This document shows, one piece after another, positions 15,743-22,951 of a stretch of DNA of 25,583 bases. Source of the stretch: a virus; IMG/VR virus record IMGVR_UViG_3300036716_000966, positions 1 through 25,583 of that record. One strand, written 5' to 3'. A program made the position numbers and the translations under genes. The notes under the pieces were generated by a model that worked only from the letters and a program-made list of their open reading frames with translations, was not told the origin of the DNA and did not search any database. Positions within the stretch are counted from its first letter, which is position 1, and the number at the start of each line of letters is the position of its first letter.

Positions 15743-18256
15743 ATGTCTATAAGTAAGCCAGTAGCTAGTTCAGTAGCTAGTAAAGTATCCATTGGTGTTA
15801 AAGGTGATAGTTCCAGAACAGCCTACTATCCTGAACATGCGCTACCTTGGGGTGCAGAAAATGTATTTAGGAATGCTACTCCGTTCAGTGCAGGTTTAGA
15901 AACTACCTCCGAAGCAGGATTGTTTTCTGGTTACTTCCGTATAGACAACGGTAGTCGTGACACTACGAAGTATATATTCCGGCAGACTAACAGCGCGGAC
16001 GGTAGTGGTAGCACAGGGTTCACATTCCAAACGAACGGTACTACTTCACTGCGTATGTATTTCCGTAACTACTCAGCACGTATCGACTACAACACACCTC
16101 TAGCTAACAATGATACTTGGTTTCACGTACTGTTCTTACATGACTCTGTTAACGATAGAGTTAAGCTATACGTAGATGGAGTTATGGTAGAGGATGAAAC
16201 CGCTAGTGGTGCAGGGCAAGCTGTCAATGCATACGTAGTTAAGAACTACATGAACATTATGGGTGGTGGTACAAGCGAGGATGCCTTTGATAGTGAAGCC
16301 TTGGAGTTTAAGCAAGTAGCTCTGTTCGGCTGCACCGCCGTAGATATACAGGACTTTTGGGATGCGGACTCAGCTATTGAGACTGCTGCTGTTGACTACT
16401 TTTATAATGGAAACCCAGTAGCTAACCCTAATACTTTCCCTACTAACGGTGCATGGGGTGACGTAATACCTCAGCTATATATAGGTGAGGCTAGTACAAC
16501 AATAGTTAACTACGGTATTGGCTTTGAAGGATTGTTCAAGGGTGAGCTTGAGGCATCTGGGGCATGGTCAGGTAGTGCTTTAGACCCTGCCCGAAGTCAT
16601 CCATATGATATTGCCTATAAGCCCATGGCTTTAGTAGATTCCTGTTACTTCTCATCAGGTACATGGGATACGCATGAGCTTAACGCATCGGGAAGTACTG
16701 TGTTTGAACCTCCAGTAGGATGGGCGCGGCTACATGGTGCTAACTCTAGCATGGGTTTCTTTAACACAGCCTCAAGTACACAAGAAGGTATTAAGAACAC
16801 AAGCATAGACATAGCTGGTGACATACCAATCCATATTAAGATACGTACCAATAACTACCATGCTAGTGACAACTTTGAGATAAGACTCTACAACGTGGAC
16901 AACGTAGCAAACTACTGCAAGTTTCAGTTCAGTCAGGTTGATGGTGTAAATGCGGGCGTGCAAACCCTAGTAGTACTACCTTCGTTAGCTGCTGTTGCAA
17001 CTACCAATGGTGGTACGCTTGCTGGTGGTAGTGGTATGGTTGACTCGTCTAGTGAGATAGCACAGGTAGGTACAGGATTTGACCCAGCTAGCAACATAAC
17101 CCGCATAGACTTTTTAGTAGACGGGTTCACTGGCTATCAATCTTCTACAGGTACTCCTGCTGACCCTAAGGCACAGATACTAGAAGTAGCTCAGGGCTAC
17201 AACCACACACCTGTTATGTTTATTACTCAGGATGATGGGCGTAGTAACCTAGTTACTGAAACTTACAACGGTGATAACTTTATAGATTACCTAACAGCCA
17301 ATAACCTAATAGGCGGGGTTAACCTAATTGGTGATGAAGTAGAGCAACGATTCTCAGACGCACAGTACGGAGAAGTATTCCCAATACAAGAGATAGCCCG
17401 GCATACTGCGTACAGCCTAACTACCAAGTGCCAATTCTCTTATGATGTTTCTGTAGATACTACTGCTTGGAACTTTGGTGAGGATTTCCACAGCGCCGAT
17501 GGGCTAAGACGTATGCAGCATGTAGGATTTACTACTGACTCTAATGGCGTAGTTACCCAGTGTCTGTTCTATTTAGATAGTGGCTACGCAGACTTTGTTG
17601 AGGGTGACGTAGTAACAGGTCAGACTACAGGGTGTGTTATTACTATTAACTCAGCAAAACAAACTACTACGCAAGCACAGTACGAGCAGGAGTTAGCGCG
17701 GCAGAAGACTCTAATAGAACAGCACTCGTCAGAAATAGGTGTTGCTATAGCAAGGGACTCTCTACAAGAATTTGTATATGCTGAGGGTGGTTACAGGAAT
17801 AACGCACAGGTTGCCAATGCTATCCGCAATGCGCTGACCAGTGTAGGTGTTGTCTCCGGTCGTAGTACAGTAGGTATCGGTACACAGATTGTACCTGCCT
17901 CAGACGTAGCAGTGTACGACACAGGGTTAGGTGCTGAACACTACGCACTACCCGCAGTAGGCGTAGAAAGCCCAACGCGCTTCGATTCTTACACTGATAT
18001 AGTTGATGGCTACTTAGAAGAAGTAGCGCGGCATGGTGGGATGCACTGGCTCTACTACCATAGTGTAGGTGCAGTGGGTACTACTCGTGGTAGCCCAAGT
18101 ACTAACATACCTATAGATGAACTGTTTGCCATAGCTGATAAGATGGCAGACATGCAGCAGAAGTCTTGCGCAAAGTCTATGCGTATATCCCAGTACCACG
18201 AGCATATAAACACTAAGATTCCAGAGGCTAGTACGTTATTCAGAGAGGACTTTTAG
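15743..18256 (+). CDS. Tailspike/tail-fibre-like protein with LamG-type and deacetylase-like domains
   Basis: 837 residues, with AGGTG just before the ATG. Residues about 55-210 look like a concanavalin/LamG-type beta-sandwich (typical strand pattern around NDTWFHVLFLHD and VKLYVDGV, residues 123-147). The middle part is beta-rich. The C-terminal third has features reminiscent of the NodB/polysaccharide deacetylase fold: ITQDDGRSN (Asp497, Asp498), AEGGYRNN (680-687) and WLYYHSVG with His773. The canonical HxxxH metal motif is not evident, so an enzyme activity is uncertain. The likely role is receptor binding or surface glycan modification on the virion. It is the only plus-strand gene between two minus-strand blocks, and its stop interlocks with the stop of the opposing gene. 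No tail-attachment domain or chaperone is recognised. Confidence 0.65.
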   Translation: MSISKPVASSVASKVSIGVKGDSSRTAYYPEHALPWGAENVFRNATPFSAGLETTSEAGLFSGYFRIDNGSRDTTKYIFRQTNSADGSGSTGFTFQTNGTTSLRMYFRNYSARIDYNTPLANNDTWFHVLFLHDSVNDRVKLYVDGVMVEDETASGAGQAVNAYVVKNYMNIMGGGTSEDAFDSEALEFKQVALFGCTAVDIQDFWDADSAIETAAVDYFYNGNPVANPNTFPTNGAWGDVIPQLYIGEASTTIVNYGIGFEGLFKGELEASGAWSGSALDPARSHPYDIAYKPMALVDSCYFSSGTWDTHELNASGSTVFEPPVGWARLHGANSSMGFFNTASSTQEGIKNTSIDIAGDIPIHIKIRTNNYHASDNFEIRLYNVDNVANYCKFQFSQVDGVNAGVQTLVVLPSLAAVATTNGGTLAGGSGMVDSSSEIAQVGTGFDPASNITRIDFLVDGFTGYQSSTGTPADPKAQILEVAQGYNHTPVMFITQDDGRSNLVTETYNGDNFIDYLTANNLIGGVNLIGDEVEQRFSDAQYGEVFPIQEIARHTAYSLTTKCQFSYDVSVDTTAWNFGEDFHSADGLRRMQHVGFTTDSNGVVTQCLFYLDSGYADFVEGDVVTGQTTGCVITINSAKQTTTQAQYEQELARQKTLIEQHSSEIGVAIARDSLQEFVYAEGGYRNNAQVANAIRNALTSVGVVSGRSTVGIGTQIVPASDVAVYDTGLGAEHYALPAVGVESPTRFDSYTDIVDGYLEEVARHGGMHWLYYHSVGAVGTTRGSPSTNIPIDELFAIADKMADMQQKSCAKSMRISQYHEHINTKIPEASTLFREDF

Positions 18257-19008
18257 GGATTAACTTTTTCTCTACTAGCTTCATCAAGTTTCTTGCGGTT
18301 AACAGACCCAATGGGAAGGTGGAAGTCCTTATCTTCTCTATCCTTAGCCGCATCGGAAGCCTTAAGCAACATCCCTGTACCTAGGTACTGGTTTAGTTTC
18401 TCTAGGGTGGCTGATGACTCCGTGCGGCTATCAAGGTATGGCTTAAGTTTTGCTGGCATTCTAGGCTTGCGCTTGTATTCCCTAGCCCTACCTACAACGC
18501 CAGCGGGTAGAATAGAGAACAGGTCGGGTATAAGTACTCGCATCTGTCCGACTGAGCTTATGTTGTCGCGAATAATACCAGTAAGGTGACCAAGTTCACG
18601 AACAAGACTCAGACAATCGCGCAGACTCTCGGCATACTGGAGTAACTCGGTATGCATTGGGTGGTAATCATATATAATAGTTAGTCCATCTCCAGTTCGA
18701 CTAAAATCTGGTAGGCTATTGGTGCTAGTGTAACTTAGCTGAATAAAATTTCTTTTCTGTGACTCCCAATTATCCCTAGCTATGTATACATCATGCCAAT
18801 GAGCGGTTTCTATAATACCCTTGTACCCTGTATGTTTAGCGGTAGCTAGTAAAAGCTTTTGCTTTTCGGTAAGTAACTCCGCCCACCAGCGATTGCCTTC
18901 AGCCTTCATAGTAGCTTTGTAGGGGTTTAAGTTATGCTTGATTGTGTCGTCCAGCAGTTGTTCAATCCTTCCGCGCTCATGCTCTTTTAATCTATATGCT
19001 GTACTCAT
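18253..19008 (-). CDS. Unknown protein, 251 aa
   Basis: The product begins with a charged helical segment (RLKEHERGRIEQLL), then a Trp-containing region (NRWWAELL, ETAHWHDVYIARDNW), a long mid-protein helix (around LRDCLSLVRELGHL), and a basic Pro/Lys-rich stretch (REYKRKPRMPAKLKPYL). There is no signal peptide or clear membrane segment. The general layout recalls small phage proteins linked to nucleotide modification, but the match is too weak to name. The start overlaps the stop of a 46-codon gene as ATGA, and AAAGGAG lies upstream. Its TAA interlocks with the TAG of the spike gene. Confidence 0.7.
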   Translation of the reverse strand: MSTAYRLKEHERGRIEQLLDDTIKHNLNPYKATMKAEGNRWWAELLTEKQKLLLATAKHTGYKGIIETAHWHDVYIARDNWESQKRNFIQLSYTSTNSLPDFSRTGDGLTIIYDYHPMHTELLQYAESLRDCLSLVRELGHLTGIIRDNISSVGQMRVLIPDLFSILPAGVVGRAREYKRKPRMPAKLKPYLDSRTESSATLEKLNQYLGTGMLLKASDAAKDREDKDFHLPIGSVNRKKLDEASREKVNP

Positions 19009-19145
19009 TTCTTTTCTCCTTTATTAAAACCTTCATTTAAAAAACCCTTGCGCCAGCTTTCTATTCGTGCTTCAGACAGTCCCTCTCTTTTTAGTTGGCG
19101 CTTACGCTTAATCATAAACTCTTTAGTCTTCCGTTTTAATTTCAT
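19005..19145 (-). CDS. Small basic protein, 46 aa
   Basis: A short reading frame, MKLKRKTKEFMIKRKRQLKR at its start and ending FNKGEKK, with about a third Lys/Arg. It is supported by an AGGAGG ribosome site seven bases before the ATG and by an ATGA overlap with the next gene. The stretch LSEARIESWRKGF could form a short amphipathic helix. High basicity suggests nucleic-acid or acidic-partner binding, but this is inference. It is easily missed by length cut-offs. Confidence 0.7.
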   Translation of the reverse strand: MKLKRKTKEFMIKRKRQLKREGLSEARIESWRKGFLNEGFNKGEKK

Positions 19146-19147
19146 AA

Positions 19148-19306
19148 CTATCCTCCTTTCATGCTTGCACTATTCAGTCTTGATACTGCTTCGTATATAG
19201 CTTCATATGGTAGTGACTCTGGGTCAAACCTTTCAGCTACTTTAACAAGTTCACTTACTAAGTCTCTGTCTGATAGCCTTTCTATTCTGTTACTTAGATT
19301 ACTCAT
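19148..19306 (-). CDS. Small acidic helical protein, 52 aa
   Basis: The frame starts MSNLSNRIERLSDRDLVSEL and ends SASMKGG followed by TAG. AGGAG lies six bases before the ATG. The last codons (AAA GGA GGA) themselves form the ribosome site of the next small gene, two bases before its ATG. It reads as a compact two-helix protein with no known family. The preceding gene stops ten bases upstream, so it is part of one operon. Confidence 0.7.
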   Translation of the reverse strand: MSNLSNRIERLSDRDLVSELVKVAERFDPESLPYEAIYEAVSRLNSASMKGG

Positions 19307-19315
19307 GGTCGTCTC

Positions 19316-19738
19316 CTATATTGTTGGTTCATCCGGTGTTACTCTACTTATGCTGCCTATCTCTCTACAAGTAGTCGGTGCTGTGGTATCACCCAATGGT
19401 TGAAGGTGCAGCACATACTTCTCATGTACAGGTGCGCGGTCTGCCTTTCTTTCTGTTACGTGCATCACCTTGTACCAGTCCGTTTGTTTCTGGTGGATAA
19501 GGTTTTGCTGCGCAGTTGTACCCGCCTTCCAGTTTGACTTACGCAAGGCGATAGACTCATCACTTAAACGGTCTACACCCACGCACTGCCCTACTATAGT
19601 CTTCGCTATCAGTCTCCTATTCATTACGTCCATAGTATTAAACGTCTTATAGTGGTGTACCATGCGGCATCTGTACCAATGATGTAGTGTTACGTCATCA
19701 CTCTGAAACGCTACTTTATCTGCTTTAGTTAGCATCAT
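19316..19738 (-). CDS. Unknown protein, 140 aa
   Basis: The product is rich in His, Arg and Trp in its first half (LHHWYRCRMVHHYKTF) and ends in a loop-rich tail. No catalytic signature is convincing. The upstream gene's TGA sits inside ATGATG: the first ATG is three bases from GGAGG and the second is six bases away, so initiation may be at 19735 instead, one residue shorter. It is clearly co-transcribed with its neighbours. Confidence 0.65.
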   Translation of the reverse strand: MMLTKADKVAFQSDDVTLHHWYRCRMVHHYKTFNTMDVMNRRLIAKTIVGQCVGVDRLSDESIALRKSNWKAGTTAQQNLIHQKQTDWYKVMHVTERKADRAPVHEKYVLHLQPLGDTTAPTTCREIGSISRVTPDEPTI

Positions 19739-20142
19739 CTTCCTCCCATGTTATTACTCTCTGTCACCCATTTAAGTTTGTCCCTTATGTACGCATCGAA
19801 AGATGTAACCGTTGTGTATTTACGTATCGCAGCCTCATCCTCTGGCGCTACTAACTGAATACCATAGATGCTGTAAAGGTTAGCCTCATCCATCCATTCT
19901 TCTGACTCATCGTACACATATAAATCAAGTGCTTTGCCAGTGATGGCAGGTGATGCGTCCGTTTTATTACTCAGCCAGTACACATACCCAACTGGGTCAT
20001 GCGTCCGATACCCTATAGCATGTTCCTCGGCATGTTCATAGGTAGGTGCAGTTACAAACACATCTTCAACGTATTCATACCCATTTGTATTTACTTGCAC
20101 AGAGACACAATACATATGCAGTGCATTCCTATCGTCACTCAT
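19735..20142 (-). CDS. Unknown protein, 135 aa
   Basis: The start chosen is the ATG of MSDDRNALHMYCVSV, with AAGGAG seven bases upstream; a TTG-started extension to 20163 lacks its own site and would consume this one. The N-terminal half reads as beta strands (MYCVSVQV, YVEDVFVTAP) followed by a helix rich in His/Glu (YEHAEEHAIGY), an arrangement seen in small ferredoxin-like folds. The C-terminal part is helical. It overlaps the DUF3310-type gene by 8 bases and the following gene by 4. No function can be assigned. Confidence 0.65.
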   Translation of the reverse strand: MSDDRNALHMYCVSVQVNTNGYEYVEDVFVTAPTYEHAEEHAIGYRTHDPVGYVYWLSNKTDASPAITGKALDLYVYDESEEWMDEANLYSIYGIQLVAPEDEAAIRKYTTVTSFDAYIRDKLKWVTESNNMGGR

Positions 20143-20401
20143 CTTCCTTCTCCTTGTACTCAATCAACATATCAATGCAGTGCCTAGCCTTCTTCAAGTC
20201 AGCAAGTTCATCATGCTTATCACGCCCGATGTACTTATCTATCTTGCAATGAAGCGCGGCTTTGACACCCGCATACCCATACCGCATATAGGTAGCTTCA
20301 ACAGGCTCAAGTCCCATATCCTCGTAGTGTGTACCACCTACCTGCTTTCTCCTCAGCCTAGTAGCTGCCTCTATGCTCTTCATCTCGTCATCTATATCCA
20401 T
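20135..20401 (-). CDS. DUF3310 family protein (SaV-like)
   Basis: 88 residues matching the small phage DUF3310 pattern: QVGGTHYEDMGLEPVE near 20-35, a central segment with an alpha-helical IDKYIGRDKHDELADLKKAR, and a helical end (HCIDMLIEY). Members are widespread in phage early or nucleotide-metabolism regions and are sometimes called nucleotide kinase-like, but the biochemical role is not established. AAGGAG lies eight bases before the ATG. Confidence 0.85.
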   Translation of the reverse strand: MDIDDEMKSIEAATRLRRKQVGGTHYEDMGLEPVEATYMRYGYAGVKAALHCKIDKYIGRDKHDELADLKKARHCIDMLIEYKEKEDE

Positions 20402-20423
20402 GACACGTACTCCTTATCAGTAA

Positions 20424-20495
20424 TTAAATATACGTACAGCTACGCACTACAACTATCAGCGTAATCGTAAGCACCATATAAAACATTAGCTTCAT
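20424..20495 (-). CDS. Tiny membrane peptide, 23 aa (candidate)
   Basis: A 24-codon frame with start residues MKLMFYMVLTITLIVVV and end RSCTYI then TAA. It begins 11 bases after the stop of the VWA gene, behind a very strong GGAGGAG ribosome site. Residues 3-17 are uniformly hydrophobic, enough for one membrane span, and a Cys lies near the end. It could be a small membrane regulator or lysis-related peptide; nothing in the sequence decides. The 105-base gap it sits in otherwise holds only the ribosome site of the DUF3310-type gene. Confidence 0.55.
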   Translation of the reverse strand: MKLMFYMVLTITLIVVVRSCTYI

Positions 20496-20506
20496 GTCTC
20501 CTCCGA

Positions 20507-21646
20507 TTAATCCATAGTCATGTGGAAGGTCTGCCCATATGGGCATTCTTTTTTTGTCGTGCTTACTACTATGACAGGGTAGGCAGGGGGCTTATCCCAT
20601 TGTGTGTACCCATCCGTTAAGATTATAAGTACATCAGGAGTTATGGCTTCCTCATCTAGTACGCGGTATATGTCGGGCAGATAAGTGCCGCCACCACCCT
20701 CTGGTTGATACTCCTCAATGTCACACACCTCCTCCATAGTGTGCGGCGGATAGGCTTTAGTATCACACGAACCTACTTGCAGCAGCTCAGGCGTTGCCTC
20801 CTGTAGTATGCCCGCTGTCTCAGATAGGAAGTGCTTAAGTTCATCCTCACCTATAGAACCTGACGTATCTATGTACACACATATATGCCCTGTCTGATAC
20901 CCAGTAGTTCCGGGGAAGTATATGTGTGGGGGCATAGATATTCGTCTGCGGTTAGGGCGTTGCCATGTAGATGAATCCCGCCCTGCCTTAGCACTAATCT
21001 CCATCATTAGTTTCTCTGACCACTTAATCTGTGGCTCAAGTAACTCGTCCACCATGCGTTTCATACTAGCTGGCAGTTTACCAACAGCCTTAGCAGCAGT
21101 AGCCGCACCAGCGAGCGCACGCTTGACCTTAGCATCATCAGGTGTGGTCGATTCATCACCTTCCTTATGGTCATCGAAGCTATTCTGGTCATCGTTATCC
21201 TCGTCCTTTAACTGTACGTACACATCATCAGCTAACATATCACCAGTGAACTTAGGGTGATACAAACCACCTACAGGCAGTGAACCTATCTTGTCTGCAT
21301 CTAGCGTGTGGTTAATGATGTAGTCAGTAGCACGATTCCACCGCATAGGTGAGAACACCTTCATGTCTGGACCGAAGCCACGCTCGTTGTACAGCCTTAG
21401 CCTAGGGCAGTGCTGGAACACAACGTGCAGTACCTCATGCGCCAGTACAAATATGCGCTCCTCTACATCCTTCAGCTCGTTCTTAAAGAACTTAGGGTTA
21501 ATGAATAACTTCTTACCATCAGTCGCAGCAGTTGGTACTGCGTCCGTCTCCTCTATAGTAAGCAAGTCCATAAGTAACACAGCATAGAATGGCTGTGACG
21601 ATATGAGGCGTGACATAGCCTCGGTTAACTCATAGCTTTTAGCCAT
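20507..21646 (-). CDS. VWA-domain putative metallopeptidase (DUF2201-like)
   Basis: 379 residues in two parts. The N-terminal part carries an HExxH zinc-site motif in VLAHEVLHVVFQH (His70, Glu71, His74). The C-terminal part is a VWA fold with a complete metal-ion-dependent adhesion site: DTSGS (260-264), Thr321 in GGGGTYLPD, and TDG (344-346). This two-domain form matches the bacterial and phage family of VWA-like putative metal-dependent peptidases. It follows a MoxR-like ATPase and a helical protein on the same strand, an arrangement like CobS/CobT-type or MoxR-VWA pairs, in which the ATPase remodels a target presented by the VWA protein. AAGGAG lies seven bases before the ATG. Protease activity is unproven. 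Confidence 0.85.
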   Translation of the reverse strand: MAKSYELTEAMSRLISSQPFYAVLLMDLLTIEETDAVPTAATDGKKLFINPKFFKNELKDVEERIFVLAHEVLHVVFQHCPRLRLYNERGFGPDMKVFSPMRWNRATDYIINHTLDADKIGSLPVGGLYHPKFTGDMLADDVYVQLKDEDNDDQNSFDDHKEGDESTTPDDAKVKRALAGAATAAKAVGKLPASMKRMVDELLEPQIKWSEKLMMEISAKAGRDSSTWQRPNRRRISMPPHIYFPGTTGYQTGHICVYIDTSGSIGEDELKHFLSETAGILQEATPELLQVGSCDTKAYPPHTMEEVCDIEEYQPEGGGGTYLPDIYRVLDEEAITPDVLIILTDGYTQWDKPPAYPVIVVSTTKKECPYGQTFHMTMD

Positions 21647-21679
21647 GATAACTCTCCTTTAATTATCAATGGGATTAAA

Positions 21680-21702
21680 ACTTCATGCTCATAACATGAA
21701 GT
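21680..21702 (-). terminator. Weak terminator-like hairpin at end of the helical triad gene
   Basis: On the minus strand ACTTCATG and CATGAAGT pair over a seven-base loop, followed by TTTTAA. The stem overlaps the last codons and stop of the upstream gene. Stem G+C is low (3 of 8), so termination would be partial at best. The VWA gene's ribosome site follows about 20 bases later. Confidence 0.4.
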
Positions 21703-22900
21703 CATCAGGGTTAAAGTCTAACGATGATACTCCTCCGTGTGTCTCCTCTTTCTCTACTCTTTCAGGTACTGGTGCTACGTCCTCTATGTCTACTTGCAAG
21801 TGCGCATCACCATCAGGCATTGAACCACCCTCACTCGTGGGTATCTTGCGTTCAATCGCCTGTGACATATCCAGCTCCTGCTCAGTAGGTGTAACATCTA
21901 GCACGCTAAGTACATCAGCAGTGTCGTCAACCTCTGGTGAGGGTGTTGGCGCGGCTACAGTAGGTACTATCTCAGAAGGTAAAGCCTCACCCTTAAGCAT
22001 AGCTATAGCTCGGCTGGCTTTCGTAGCTACCTCAGCACTAAGCGCGGCGTTGCCCTTGAACACAGACACATCAGTATACTTAGATGTTATCTTGTCAATG
22101 ACATACATAGCGTGACCTTCCAGTGCCTTATCTGTACTAGAACCTATAGCACCTAACAGCCCAGCCTCACGCGCTACGTTACTAAGCATCGTATTAAACA
22201 TACGAGTCTTACCACCTTCAGCTTCCTTGGTAAGCTGCACTACCATCACATTAAGCTTGGCTATAGTACGCTCTACTGCGTCATTCTTTGCGTTGTCTAG
22301 CTGCTTAGTCATACGTGCGGCGTACATACTCTGTAAACCCTCGACTATCTTGGCTGGCATAGCCATGCGTGAGAAGTCAGAGTCCGCTGGTACTGGTGAC
22401 ATACTCATGGTCACATCAAAGTATCGCTTGAACTCGTCAGGTGTAGGGTACTCTGCCAATGGCGGAGCCATGCTACCCATCCTAGAACGTGCGTCTGCGA
22501 TAATCTGGGGTAACTCATTCGCTACCTCATCACGCAGTAACTTCGCTGCATCCTTACGCTTCTGAAACTCCCGAAGGAAGTTAAGGCTATCAGTTGTAGG
22601 TAACAGCCTGTCCCCTTGCGCACCACCAGCAGTATCACTTACCCATGGTAGGGTGTACATATACAGAAAGTTACGCATAGTATTGTAGGAAGATGCAACA
22701 GCCTTAATGCGCTTGTTATTATCTCCGAACATATTACGTACATACTTACCAGTAGATGCACCCGCACCCTTAGCCTGATGCACCTCGTCAGATATGGTGC
22801 GGTCAACCCGCTGTCCACCATAGGTACGCACGCTTACATTAGCCAGCATATAGTTGGCGGTTACTAGAGTGCTTACTTCACTTAAGTTTTCATTACTCAT
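21689..22900 (-). CDS. Helical protein of the MoxR-VWA module (DUF3150-like)
   Basis: 403 residues, mostly alpha-helical to about residue 310, then a low-complexity acidic Pro-rich tail ending LDFNPDDFML. The N-terminal region has a conserved-looking pattern (DRTISDEVHQAKG, YNTMRNFLYMYTLPW, GDRLLPTTDSLNFL) reminiscent of DUF3150 proteins encoded beside MoxR and VWA genes; this family call is tentative. It sits between the AAA+ and VWA/metallopeptidase genes and probably acts as their third component or adaptor. AAGGAG lies upstream of the ATG, preceded by a GC-rich hairpin. Confidence 0.65.
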   Translation of the reverse strand: MSNENLSEVSTLVTANYMLANVSVRTYGGQRVDRTISDEVHQAKGAGASTGKYVRNMFGDNNKRIKAVASSYNTMRNFLYMYTLPWVSDTAGGAQGDRLLPTTDSLNFLREFQKRKDAAKLLRDEVANELPQIIADARSRMGSMAPPLAEYPTPDEFKRYFDVTMSMSPVPADSDFSRMAMPAKIVEGLQSMYAARMTKQLDNAKNDAVERTIAKLNVMVVQLTKEAEGGKTRMFNTMLSNVAREAGLLGAIGSSTDKALEGHAMYVIDKITSKYTDVSVFKGNAALSAEVATKASRAIAMLKGEALPSEIVPTVAAPTPSPEVDDTADVLSVLDVTPTEQELDMSQAIERKIPTSEGGSMPDGDAHLQVDIEDVAPVPERVEKEETHGGVSSLDFNPDDFML

Positions 22901-22916
22901 GTCGTTCTCCTTAGTT

Positions 22917-22943
22917 ACCCCCTACCCGAAAAGGTAGGGGGGT
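22917..22943 (-). other. GC-rich intercistronic stem-loop
   Basis: ACCCCCTACC (22917-22926) pairs with GGTAGGGGG (22933-22941) over a six-base loop, giving a 9-10 bp stem just after the MoxR-like gene. On the minus strand no U-tract follows; instead the AAGGAG of the next gene begins five bases downstream. This fits an RNA-processing or mRNA-stabilising element better than an intrinsic terminator. Confidence 0.6.
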
Positions 22944-22951
22944 GTTGCTTC

